From NCBI GenBank assembly GCA_015680685.1, contig MNCI01011140.1, forward strand, positions 168,734 through 226,346: a DNA stretch of 57,613 bases, written 5' to 3'. This DNA comes from Gnetum montanum (lineage: Eukaryota > Streptophyta > Gnetopsida > Gnetales > Gnetaceae). The notes under the pieces were generated by a model. That model was not told the DNA's origin. It searched no databases and saw only the letters and a program-made list of their open reading frames with translations. Both the position numbers and the translations under genes were made by a program. Below are positions 11,363-20,960 of the stretch, one piece after another; the stretch's first letter is position 1, and the number at the start of each line of letters is the position of its first letter.

Positions 11363-11394
11363 GTGTGTCAAAATACGATTCATGAAATTTCATG

Positions 11395-12626
11395 AAATTT
11401 CTTTAGCAAGCTTACATCCAAAATTGGATAAATTTTTAAGGTTGCTAGAAGATTTAACGGATATGCTACTTTGGCAATTCTTTCAAAGATTTTAGAGGAT
11501 CCACAAAATCTAGGTTCCAATTTAGTATATTTTCCAAGTTTAAGAGAACTTCTGGTAGGTTTTACTCTTAGTAGTATTTGATCTCCTAGTTGAAAAGTCT
11601 TTTTTAATTGAATGTTGATCTACATATCTTTTATATTTATCTTGGGTAGCTTGTAAATTTTTTTAACTCTTGTGACAATGTTTTCCATTATTTTCATTTC
11701 TTCTTCCTTCCATTCTATTTTTAAGGTTGGATCTACCAAGGTTAGTGGTGTATGACAAACACATCCATACACTACAAATGGTGTTTGATGTATGGAACTT
11801 GATAATTGTTATTATAGGAAAATTCTACCAAGTGCAAATAATTCTCCAACATTTTTGGTCTACTCCCAACATAGCTTTGTAGGTTATCTTCTAATATTCT
11901 ATTTACACGTTCAGTTTGCCCATTAGTCTTAGGGTGGTAAGTTGTGCTAAATTTCAACTAGGTTCCAAGCTCTCTAAAGAAAGTTTTCTAGAATTCAGAT
12001 ATGAACTTGGGATCTCTATCTCAAGTGATAGATTTTGGATAGTCATGCAATCAAAATACATCACGTACAAATTTTTGGGCTACATCTTCTGCTATGTTTG
12101 TAGATTTTAAAGCTATAAAATGCACCATCTTTGATAGATGATCAACCACTACCAAAATTGAGTCATTTTCCTTTTTGATTATTGGCAATCCCACAATGAA
12201 ATCCATGGTGACATCTTCCCATTTCCAAGTTGGGACTTGGACTTCCATAGATCACAATAATCCACTGGGTTTTCTGTGTTCAACTTTTATTCTTTGGCAT
12301 GTTGGTCAATTTTTAATGTATGAGGACACATCATTATTCATTCCAGGCCAAAAACAAGATTTGTGTATCATCATATAAATCTTAATATATCTTGGGTGTC
12401 CTGTGTATGGTACTTCATTTGCTTCACATAACGACCTTAGTCTCAAATTTCCTTCTGCTATGCACATTCTTTTTTCTTTCATCAATAAACCATTAGAGAT
12501 AAGTTGATATCGAGGCTTATAGGAAATATTGGTTAAAATTTTCTTAAAATAAGGATGTTCTATTATTTGTTCCTTAATTTCTTTTTCCATAGGGGTTGTT
12601 ACCACACCTATCATTAAGTTCCACAT
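11395..12626 (-). pseudogene. Element E integrase
   Basis: Three parts are readable. The zinc-binding N-terminus is at 12306-12626, containing GHPRYIKIYMMI and FWPGMNNDV. The core is at 12051-12248, with WKWEDVTMDFIVGLP and ILVVVDHLSKMVHFI. The last catalytic block is at 11772-11957, FSTTYHPKTNGQTERVNRIL, whose glutamate is the E of the D-D-E triad. A C-terminal GPY/F-like region (LEPRFCG, RIAKVAYPL) follows down to 11395. Integrase inserts the element cDNA into chromosomes. Stops and frame changes separate the parts. Confidence 0.82.
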
Positions 12627-12639
12627 TCAACTAAGGGCA

Positions 12640-13160
12640 TTGACTACAACATTTTTTTTTACCGAGAATATATTTGATTTCAAAATCATATTTAGCTAAT
12701 AATTCTACCCATTGCCTTTAACGAGTATTCAAAATAGGTTGTCTTTGCAAATATTCTAAAATTTTATGATATGTTTTGAGTACAAACCTTTTTCCACAAA
12801 GATAATGTCTCCAAAATTTCAAAGCATGAACAATTGCTAGCAATTCTAAATCATGGGTTGAGTAATTTACCTTAGCTCCTCATAATTTACAAGATTTATA
12901 ACATACCAATTTATCCTCTCATAAAAAAATTGCACCAATTCCTATTCCATAGGCATTTGTGAATACTTGAAATGATAATTCTTCATTTTGAATTCTTAGA
13001 ATAGGTGCTATTGTAAGTAGCATCTTTAATTTAAGGAAAGCTTCGCTGCATTTTTCATCAAACTTAAACACACATTTCTCCTCCAAAAGGTCAATCAATG
13101 GGGATACCAAGGTAGAATAATCTTTCATGACTAAACCCAAGAAGCTACAAACCATTGTAA
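12640..13160 (-). pseudogene. Element E RNase H domain
   Basis: Contains KFDEKCSEAFLKLKMLLT (the connection region entering RNase H) and VFTNAYGIGIGAIFL, where 'TDAS..G.GA' is usual, so the catalytic Asp reads as Asn. Downstream are HDLELLAIVHALKFWRHYL and a decayed 'T-D-H' block. The RT thumb (FLGLVMKDYSTL) joins directly upstream. Non-functional. Confidence 0.75.
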
Positions 13161-13176
13161 CATCTTTTAATTCAGG

Positions 13177-13900
13177 CTAGTTTCGAATCGCACAAATTTT
13201 TGCTATATCTACTTGCAATTCTTTCTTGGAAACTATATGAACCAAGTATGAAAATTCTTTCTTAAAGAGTTCACATTTATTCAATTTAGCTTTTAGCTTA
13301 TGCTCTTTAAGAATTTCCATTATAATTTTCAAATGTTTAACATGTTCTTCTCTCGACTTAGAATAAACAAGTATATCATCCATAAATACTATAACAAATT
13401 AATCAAGATATTCACGAAAAATATTATTCATTAATTCCATGAATGTTGTACATGCATTAGTTAATCCAAATAGCATCACAAAAAATTCATATAACCCATA
13501 CCTGATTTTGAAAGTAGTTTTCTCAATATATTTTTCCTTGATCCTTATTTGGTGATAACTTGATTTTAAATCAATCTTTGAAAAACAACATGCACCTGTA
13601 AGTTGATTAAAAAAATCCTCAATCTTAGGCAAAGGATAAGTATTTTTTATTGTCACTTTATTCAATGCATTATAATTGATGCATAATCTTAGCATACCAT
13701 CTTTCTTTTTAATGAATAAGACTAGTGCATCCTAAGGTGATATGCTAGGTCAAAATTTTTCTTCTTCCAATAATTGGTCTAATTGTACTTTTAATTCTCT
13801 TNAAAATTTTCCTTCTTCCAATAATTGGTCTAATTGTACTTTTAATTCTCTTAATTCAGAAGTAGAAAATCTATAAGAGGCTTTTGAAATAGGTTGTGTA
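13177..13900 (-). pseudogene. Element E reverse transcriptase
   Basis: In order: [36 protein letters not shown] (first catalytic Asp), [15 protein letters not shown], and the polymerase box FMDDILVYS with its two aspartates at 13375-13380, then HVKHLKIIMEILKEH. This is a standard gypsy RT palm. The N-terminal part contains the N at 13802 and its flanking duplicate, which disrupt the frame artificially. Confidence 0.82.
13752..13852. other. Duplicated contig end around a single N (assembly join)
   Basis: The 50 bases at 13752-13801 are repeated at 13803-13852 with one difference, separated by one N at 13802. This is what an unmerged overlap between two contig ends looks like, so the repeat is probably not in the genome. 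Confidence 0.8.
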
Positions 13901-14089
13901 CTAGGAAAAATAGTAATAGCATGCTCTATGATTTTTTTTGGAGGTAGTTCTCTAGTTTCACCAAATATTGAATCTTTATATTCTTTAAGTTCTTTTGGAA
14001 TCTCAGTACCTGAAGATTTTTGAGGTTAGCTTACTTTGACAGCCAACATCATAGTACCCTTTTTGACTAATTTTTTAGCTTGCTTAATG

Positions 14090-14435
14090 ATTATGTATGA
14101 ATTTGCCTTGTCGTTCCTATCCCCCATAGAACCCTGACTCCATTAGTGGTTAAGACTTTTAAAATGTGAGTTCCAAAGTGGGTAGTAATATCTAATTTCT
14201 ATAGGAAAGACATTCCTAAAATTGCATTAACATCACTTGGTTCAAATTCAAATAATTCATCAATGAAAGGCATGTTTTGCAAAGTAAAGTTAATTTCTTC
14301 ACACCTGGTATGCTTGCTCGTGATCGTTCCATCTGCTAGTTCTATTCTAATAGTTTCCTTGGAAGCTAAATTTAATTTAAATAAATTAATTAACTTTGGA
14401 GAAGTAGAGTTATCACTAGCACCACTATTAATCAA
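14090..14435 (-). pseudogene. Element E aspartic protease
   Basis: The active-site block reads INSGASDNSTSP, where D(S/T)GAS is expected, so the catalytic Asp is Asn. It ends with NAILGMSFL, the usual (I)LGM(D/S)FL second block. Between them lies an amphipathic stretch (RIELADGTITSKH) usual in gypsy proteases. About 78 residues are open. Confidence 0.75.
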
Positions 14436-14519
14436 AAAATTAAGTTGCTTACCTTTAATTGAACCTTCAAAAATTAGTAAAGCAAATTAAAATTTACATA
14501 AACATGATTTAGTTGATGC

Positions 14520-15720
14520 AGATATCTTCTTCATGGCTATGGTGATGGTTGGAAGTTTTCCTTTAATCATATTTGGGTTGGGTTTTTTATTTTTGATTTG
14601 GTTGGTCCTTTGTACTTTTCTTTGCAATTTGGATAGTCTTGTTTAAAATTTTCTTTTCCACAAACAAAACATCCTAATCTTGATCAAGCTCTTTTGGTTG
14701 GTGTTTCCTCTACCATTGCTTGTGAAAAGGTAGTTTTTCGAAGAGTTGTTTGTCAAAGGGTAGCTCGTATCTAATTCGATTCTTCATGATCCTTAGCAAT
14801 TCTATATGCTTCATCAATAGTTTGAGGATTATAATCTAATTTTTGGGAATGCAGTTGAGCATGTAGTCCACCAATGATGTTGAAGCTAAGTCTTCCTCAT
14901 CCCAGTGACTTACATATTGAGAAGGATCACAAAATTCCTTATAGTAATCTTCTATGGATTACCTTTCCAATCTTAAGGAATCAAATCTCATTTTGCACTC
15001 TTTGAGGAAAGAATTAGGTACAAATTTTTATTCAAAATCTCAACAAAAATTAAGTCAATTTGTAATCTCAGTCCATTTCACCATGTTGCCACAAGTCCTC
15101 TTAAATACAAGGAGCTAGCTTCTTTCTTGGCTTGGCAAATTTAACATATTGAAGTAATTTTTTATTGTATCAAGCCAATCCTTTACCTTGGCACTAGATC
15201 CAGGTGCTCCATCATAATGATCTAATTTTACTTTCTTGGCATGAACTTGTGTCAATGATGCTTTAGGTGGATTAAGCCAATTCCCATATCTTTCACCTTC
15301 AGTTTCTACTCTATGGCTAAAAGGAGGGATTTTGGTGTTTTATCCACTAGTAGGTGTATTTTTTCTCATGTGGATCCCTAGGAGGGAGTTGATTTTGATC
15401 TTGATGTTGATTCCTAGGTGGAACGTGGGTAGGAATTGAAGGTTTAGTGAGATGGTTGATCAATTGCTTGATAGAGTTTGCAAATGAATCTATCTTTCCT
15501 TACACATCTAACCATTTATCCTCTAAACATTAGAATAATTTCCTAATTTCCTCAAACATATTTTGCATCTTTGTCTTAAATCCTTGATTTGACTAATGAA
15601 TCTCTTCTTGAACATCCCTAATCTCATTAATTTAATCTTCAAGGACATTCATCCAATCATTCACTCAGGCCTCCATTTTTCTTGAATTTATTCTTTAGGT
15701 TCTGGACATCAGTATGTTAA
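14520..15720 (-). pseudogene. Element E gag
   Basis: Broken frames include KVKLDHYDGAPG and LDTIKNYFNMLNLP (capsid entry, about 15290-15130) and RFDSLRLER...SIEDYYKEF (about 14990-14930). At about 14640-14680 a decayed zinc knuckle is visible: CFVCGKENFKQDYPNC, where CxxCGKxGHxxxxC is expected. A charged N-terminus would lie inside the duplicated segment that starts at 15513. Gag packages the RNA. The start codon cannot be fixed. Confidence 0.65.
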
Positions 15721-16730
15721 AGAAATTAGGTATGTTGGTAATCCATAGCTTTTATGTCCCTTTTTATGGGTCTTGAAATAGTTAATCAGTTGCAGAAGAA
15801 GTTGAAACTGTCATGGATTTCTTATTGAGTATTGAATCTTAATTATTTTCATGATCTTAAACAATGGATAAAAACACTAATTTTCTATAATCTGAAAGCT
15901 AAATTTGATAGTTCAATTGAGTTCAAAGGGTTCAAATATGTTGGAATCAGTTTTTGTTTAGTTGAAAATAAACTATGAATTTAAAAGTTATAGTCATTTT
16001 AAATTTACAAAACTTGTACATTTTTCAAGACTTCCGGAGAGGTCACCCATCTTAGTTCTACTCTAGAACAAATGTGCTTAATGACAAAGTTTTCATTTCC
16101 CTTGTTACCAAGGCATTTCTTGCATGTTTGGCCATCTATCCTCTAAATACTAGGACAATTTCCTAATTTCCTTAGAAATATTTTGCATCTCTATCCTGAA
16201 TTCCTAATTTTATTGATGAATCTCTTCTTGAACACCCTTGATCTCATTCTTTTAATCTTCAAGGGCATTCATCCAGTCATTAACTTAGGCCTCCATTTTT
16301 CTCCAATTTATTCTTTAGGTTTTAGACATTGGTAAGTTGAAGAAATTAGGTATGTTAATAATCCTTAGCTTCTATGGTCCTTTTTTGGGTCTCGAAATAG
16401 TTAATCAGTTGTAGAAGAAGTTGAAAAGTCATGGATTTCTTATTGAGTATTGAATCTTAATTTTTTTGGGGACCTTAAACAATGAATAAAAATACTAATT
16501 TTCTATAATCTAAAAGCTAAATCTGATAGTTCCATTGAGTCTGAAAGGTTCAAATATATTGAAATTAGTTTTTTGTCCAGTTGAAAATGGACTTTGAATG
16601 TAAAAGTTATAGTCATTTTAAATTTACAAAACTTGTACATTTTTCAAGACTTCCCAAAAGGTCACCCATCTCAGTTCTACTCTAGAATAAGCATGCTTAA
16701 TGACAAAGTTTTTATCCCCTTTGTTATCAA
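15513..16730. repeat. Tandem duplication, about 610 bp per unit
   Basis: The two units, about 15513-16118 and 16125-16730, align along their whole length with scattered substitutions and small indels. Examples are CCTCTAAACATTAG versus CCTCTAAATACTAG at the starts and CAAGACTTCCGGAGAGG versus CAAGACTTCCCAAAAGG near the ends. It spans the gag N-terminus and leader of element E. Both copies are diverged, so it is real and old, not an assembly overlap. Confidence 0.8.
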
Positions 16731-16835
16731 GGCACCAATTCAAATTTTTTAAAATAATTATGTGCATTTTTAATTTAAATTAACATTTATAGATGAATTT
16801 TTTTAAAAAAATTTTTTTACTGCACGGATGAAGCC
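16731..16835. other. AT-rich, no gene seen
   Basis: Mostly A/T runs. The minus strand reads TTGGTGCCTTGATAAC at 16717-16740, a possible primer-binding site of element E, but no clear tRNA match is recognised. Confidence 0.3.
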
Positions 16836-17002
16836 CATTCTAGGGTCCACATGACCTATTTCGGGGTCTAGGTAGCCATCTTATGGGTTGGCATAGTCCT
16901 TAACTAGCCAACACAGCCCATTTGAAGGTCGACATAGACCATCTTAGGGCTTGCACAGCCCATCATTGGGCCAACATGACTTGCCTTAGGGCCTGCATGG
17001 CC
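16836..17002. repeat. 21-bp minisatellite, eight units
   Basis: Eight consecutive units of 21, 21, 21, 20, 21, 21, 21 and 21 bases with consensus close to CATCTTAGGGYYNACATAGC plus C. The period is almost exact although the units are strongly diverged. Confidence 0.85.
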
Positions 17003-17420
17003 CCTTGACTGGGTTTGCGTGACTTTTGCATGTGTTCGGCGAAGAGGTAGTTTGTGGCAACACGGAAGGAGATTTGTGATAGAAAATGTAGGACACTACA
17101 CAACAATGGCAATGGACAATGGGTGCGTGGTGGTGAGCAGCAATGTGTGATAGTGGCAATGGATACATGATAGTGGGTAGGTATAATGAGGAAGCAAGCC
17201 CAAGCTTAGGCATGATAGCAAATGGTGGAAGGTGTAGGCGTGGTATGGTGGAAGACAACAAAAGGCGTACGCATGGTGCATGGTGTCAGGTTGCCCTTAG
17301 GGCTGGCCAAGGGCCAATCTCTCTGTAACTATGGTTGCTAGCATGGCTAGTTGCAGTTGACAGAAAGATTGGTCATAGCCCTCTTGAGGGTAAAATATTT
17401 TTTAATCAAATAAATTTATA

Positions 17421-17443
17421 TATGTATGTATGTATGTATGTAT
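17421..17443. repeat. (TATG)n microsatellite
   Basis: About five TATG units following a TATATA lead-in. Confidence 0.9.
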
Positions 17444-17473
17444 AAATTTTTTTTATTAATAAGAAAGTTTTTG

Positions 17474-17503
17474 GGGCTTGGAATTGAACCCAAGACCTTC
17501 GGT
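17474..17503 (-). other. tRNA-like B box / T-arm remnant
   Basis: The minus strand contains GGTTCAATTCC (17480-17490), a match to the Pol III B box, flanked by CTTGG/CCAAG that can pair as a T-arm stem. No A box or rest of a tRNA is present, so it is at most a SINE or tRNA-derived fragment. Confidence 0.3.
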
Positions 17504-17836
17504 CCCTTTGTTTGTTCTTTTATTATTTAAAAATAATTTTTTAAAATTTAAAATTAATTTTTTAAAATTTAAAATTTAAAAGTTAAAAAAATACCCTTTT
17601 TTAATTTTAAACTACATGTAATTCAAGAATTATCGTATCTTTCAAGCTATAAGTTGGATTTTGATAAAATTGGTATCATTGAAATCATCTCAGAGAGTAC
17701 TTCTAGTTAAGCTAGAGATAATTCTATTTTAGTTCATGAGTGGCGAGGTACCCCTACACTCAACCATATGAATACGAGTGTGCACGCGCGATCCGGTCGA
17801 ACTCCGCAGACTAAATGCCTTAACACCACAACAAAC

Positions 17837-18462
17837 NNNNNNNNNNNNNNNNNNNNNNNNNNNNNNNNNNNNNNNNNNNNNNNNNNNNNNNNNNNNNNNN
17901 NNNNNNNNNNNNNNNNNNNNNNNNNNNNNNNNNNNNNNNNNNNNNNNNNNNNNNNNNNNNNNNNNNNNNNNNNNNNNNNNNNNNNNNNNNNNNNNNNNNN
18001 NNNNNNNNNNNNNNNNNNNNNNNNNNNNNNNNNNNNNNNNNNNNNNNNNNNNNNNNNNNNNNNNNNNNNNNNNNNNNNNNNNNNNNNNNNNNNNNNNNNN
18101 NNNNNNNNNNNNNNNNNNNNNNNNNNNNNNNNNNNNNNNNNNNNNNNNNNNNNNNNNNNNNNNNNNNNNNNNNNNNNNNNNNNNNNNNNNNNNNNNNNNN
18201 NNNNNNNNNNNNNNNNNNNNNNNNNNNNNNNNNNNNNNNNNNNNNNNNNNNNNNNNNNNNNNNNNNNNNNNNNNNNNNNNNNNNNNNNNNNNNNNNNNNN
18301 NNNNNNNNNNNNNNNNNNNNNNNNNNNNNNNNNNNNNNNNNNNNNNNNNNNNNNNNNNNNNNNNNNNNNNNNNNNNNNNNNNNNNNNNNNNNNNNNNNNN
18401 NNNNNNNNNNNNNNNNNNNNNNNNNNNNNNNNNNNNNNNNNNNNNNNNNNNNNNNNNNNNNN
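17837..18462. other. Assembly gap of 626 N
   Basis: Unknown bases. Open frames running through it are artefacts. The gap sits in the CpG-rich, palindromic part of the LTR, where sequencing and assembly often fail. Confidence 0.99.
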
Positions 18463-18572
18463 GGCGGGACGCGATATCTCGTACGCGATATCGCAGGAGA
18501 AGACACGATATTGCGTACGTGATATCGCATGGGATGCGATATCGCGGCGGCCGCGATATCGCGTACCAGTGC
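18463..18572 (-). promoter_or_regulatory. Compound palindrome array (GCGATATCGC)
   Basis: Three paired units. Each has GATATC-type words about 8 bases apart, with a GTAC or GGCC centre: GCGATATC-TCGTAC-GCGATATCGC, then GATATTGCGTACGTGATATC, then GCGATATC-GCGGCGGCC-GCGATATCGC. Each pair is itself close to a perfect palindrome of about 24 bases. It occupies the U3 end of the LTR. Confidence 0.8.
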
Positions 18573-18588
18573 ATGTCGCGTCTCATCA

Positions 18589-19054
18589 TTAGTAAACCTT
18601 GAAATCACAAAATTAGAAAAAGTGAACATTATCTATATCAAATATTTGATTAACTTAAGTTAAAACTTCCTCTTTACTTCTACTAATATTCTTATAGTTG
18701 TATTATAAATATGAGAAGAAGAAAGACTTTGCCTATCATAACTCAATATTAGTAGAAGATTGAAGGATTCTATCAATAGAGAAGCTTAAAGATTTTCTAC
18801 CATCAAAGGATTCTAACCATCTTCATCGTGGCCCCCAAGCATTAATATTCACCTCTACCTCAAACTCCTTTAGCTAGCTCGCAATTAGCCACTATTGTTT
18901 TTACATCAAAATAATGTACTCTCTGCTTTCGATTGTGTTCATAGCTTACTTGGGAAGGAGGGATTTTAGTACCTAACAACTTTGAAGTTATCTGATTTAT
19001 TTGTCTTTCTTATTTTTAAACTTTTCTATTGTAAAGGCATTCTCATAGAATGGT
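18589..19054. other. No gene seen
   Basis: AT-rich flank between the solo LTR and the decayed multi-exon gene. It could hold 5' exons or the promoter of that gene, but nothing specific is recognisable. Confidence 0.4.
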
Positions 19055-20960
19055 GTGAACTGTATAATAGTAGAAAAAAGTTCTACTTCCCAGTTAGTTT
19101 TTGAAGAAATAACAATTCTTATTTCTAATATTAAAAAAACCTTGGATTTTCAACAAGGAGATGATTCTTTAATTCCATTAGCTTTCTCCCAAAATTTTAA
19201 ATCATTTTGCAAAAAGGAATTATCTAATTATATTATTGATTATTCTCTTAGCAAAAGCCAATTTGTTCGTGGAGATTTCATCAATGAGGTTCACTTTGAT
19301 TTATGTCTACTAATTTATAGCAAGGTTTTGTGGTATAAACAAAAATCCCATGTTAATTCTTATTTTATTTACATACTTCATGGTGTCATAACTAGTAGAA
19401 TTTATGACTGGTCATTGTCTTGTTTTTTTGCTTGTATAATGCCATGACTGGAATTACTGTTGTCCAACAAAATTCTACCAAATCTTATATCCTATGTTTT
19501 GTACACTTGTTCATGTATTTGACCTTAAGTTATGACTAACCAAACAAACATTTTAGTCGTTATAATCCTCAATTATTCCCTAAATGTTTTGAAGATGAGA
19601 GAGCTATTAAAAGTAAGATTGTGGATGCCAAGAATGATTAGCTGGCTTTACAACATGCTCAAAATTAGGAGAAAATAAATAATGTATTTTTATGTATTTA
19701 TGATTTCCTTGTTATTGATTATATCAGTATTTTATGTATTTGACGGTGCAATCTGGGTTGTAGAATGAACCAATTTAGAGTGGCCAGGCTAGAGTTGCAT
19801 AGACTAAAGAAGTTTAAGGTACTTTGACCTTTGGTATGGTTCAACCATAAGAACAGATCGCACTTTCTACTCCCAAGGTATATAGTTAAATATATATATA
19901 TATATACAATAACTTACTTTAATGTCTTATTCATTTTTCTAATAAATTTATTTTTCTTTGTAGAGGCAATGTACTAGGCAAAGTTCTGGTGGTTTAGTAG
20001 TTATAAGACAACAAGCTCAACAAAGTACAAGACAAGATAAAGGAAAGAAACTAGATGTAAGTTTTAATTATTTAAGGGTTTAAATACTTCTCTCTTTCTT
20101 TTGTTTTTTGTTGATTTTTATATTGCAGATATCTATGAAGTGGTAATACTTTATTCGAGAGATGGACAGAGATGATGCAAGTGCCACTTTCAAACAGCCT
20201 CCCATTCCTCTATCTAGATCACTAGGCATGCCTCCTTTTTTTGCAACACTTGTAAGAGGTTCTCTTCCACAAGCAGCACTGACACCACTTCCTGAGTCTA
20301 TTCCAATGGTTTTTTCTTTCTTTATCTTGGGTGCTTTTTATTTGATAGGATAGATAGTGGCAGTTGCTAAATAAGAACTCATGCTTCTTTGGCATATTAG
20401 TTAGCAAATTTTTGATAATAAACCCTATTCTATTTGTGAGGGCGTTTATCACTTACGGGAGTCTCAATTATGTAACTTCAAGGAAAATTATGAGTTAATA
20501 CAGGTTGGAGTTCCATCATCTTTGCATCCAATTCCCGAGGATGCTTCAAATGCTGTAAAAGATCTAGAGCAACTCTTAGGAGAATTGGAGAGTGCAATGT
20601 GCTACACTTGCCATCTAGAGACTCATGAACAATTCCTCCAAATTGACAATGATCGATTTTAGGTAAATGCTTCTTTTTTTGTTTACTCTTTCATTTTTCT
20701 TAATTTTTTCATAACTCATAATTTAAATCTTGTTTATGTAGAGAAAAGAGAAGGAATGAAAAAAGGACATGGATGATCTATCAATATAGATGGATATGTT
20801 GAAGACCCAACTTAAAAGAAAGGAAGAATCAATAGTTGCAATAAGATGTGCAATCAAGTACATCAAACAATTGTGTGATAGATTGGCTAGATGCAAGGTA
20901 GTGCGTAGTAAGAAGGATGCCACTGATGAAGAAAGAGAAACATAATTGAAGATAATCATA
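19055..20960 (+). pseudogene. Decayed multi-exon gene of unknown function
   Basis: A coherent plus-strand frame can be followed through several putative exons joined by GT-AG introns of 72-86 bases. An open block of 130 codons lies at 19055-19447 and an exon near 19550-19683. Further exons end at 19877, then 19964-20056, 20129-20308, about 20364-20661 and 20742-20950. Donor GTAAGT (20057) and acceptor TTGCAG (to 20128) are near consensus, and the frame is continuous across the introns at 19878-19963 and 20057-20128. All in-frame stops I see (such as TGG-TAA, TTT-TAG, GAA-TGA) are one C-to-T change from Gln or Arg codons. The product would be Gln/Arg-rich, then Pro-rich (FKQPPIPLSRSLGMPPF), ending in a charged helical, possibly coiled-coil region (KTQLKRKEESIVAIR). 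No family recognised. It may be a captured host gene, a DNA-transposon gene or an ancient pseudogene. Confidence 0.5.
19889..19906. repeat. (TA)n microsatellite in an intron
   Basis: About eight TA units inside the intron 19878-19963. Confidence 0.9.

Larger units (their letters stand above)
5534..11385 (-). mobile_element. Element A: Tat/Athila-type Ty3/gypsy retrotransposon, 3'-truncated
   Basis: Read on the minus strand, the order is 5' LTR (10526-11385), gag from ATG at 10367, protease with a DLG active site, RT with FIDD, and RNase H ending near 5560. Recognisable coding sequence stops just after the RNase H at about 5534. Integrase and the 3' LTR are absent, replaced by the repeat array at 4975-5520. 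The DLG protease and F-x-DD-F-S RT motifs are characteristic of the Athila/Tat group rather than chromoviruses. Its LTR belongs to the same family as those at 17734, 25809, 41619, 49799 and 56938. It abuts the integrase C-terminus of element E, so A probably inserted into E. Confidence 0.8.
10526..11385 (-). repeat. 5' LTR of element A (TGATGAG family)
   Basis: On the plus strand it starts TGATGAGCGGCAAGGTACCC and ends near GATTCATGA at 11385, a decayed form of the family terminus CTCATCA. Family members share long blocks with it, including the GGTACCCCTA start, the GTAACTA/TAGCCTA region and the closing palindrome array. Element orientation (minus) places U3 at the high-coordinate end. A target duplication cannot be tested because the other LTR is lost. 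Confidence 0.75.
11386..15720 (-). mobile_element. Element E: Ty3/gypsy retrotransposon (chromovirus-like), internal region
   Basis: Minus-strand order: gag (about 15720-14520), protease (14435), RT (13900-13177), RNase H (13155-12640), zinc-binding integrase N-terminus (12626), integrase core and C-terminus to about 11390. That order and the integrase wording WKWEDVTMDFIVGLP are typical of chromovirus-type gypsy elements. The integrase C-terminal 'PRFCG...ILERIAKVAYPL' block is present, but the element is cut at 11386 by element A. Any chromodomain and the 3' LTR are therefore not visible. The 5' LTR is not resolved; it may lie beyond the duplication at 15513-16730. Confidence 0.8.
17003..17733. 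other. Non-coding; microsatellites and A/T-rich stretch
   Basis: Contains GGTGG/CAATGG-rich low-complexity DNA (17080-17290), a (TATG)n tract (17421-17443) and alternating AAAATTT stretches (17520-17600). Short open frames here are of low complexity and are not supported as genes. It could be the LTR of element E. Confidence 0.4.
17734..18588 (-). mobile_element. Solo LTR (TGATGAG family) with N gap
   Basis: Starts TCATGAGTGGCGAGGTACCC (a one-base variant of the family TGATGAG start) and ends GCGTCTCATCA at 18588. It is flanked by the perfect 5-bp direct repeat TTAGT (17729-17733 and 18589-18593). With both termini, a target duplication and no internal region, it is a solo LTR left by LTR-LTR recombination, unless the gap hides more. 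Orientation is given relative to elements A and C. It is CpG-rich, hence probably the youngest family member here. Confidence 0.75.

Noticed and set aside
16986-17281. His/Pro/Leu-rich minus frames
   Set aside because: Low-complexity reading of CAATGG/GTGG-rich non-coding DNA.
17729-18629. Four long open frames across 17729-18629
   Set aside because: They exist only because they run through 626 N bases.
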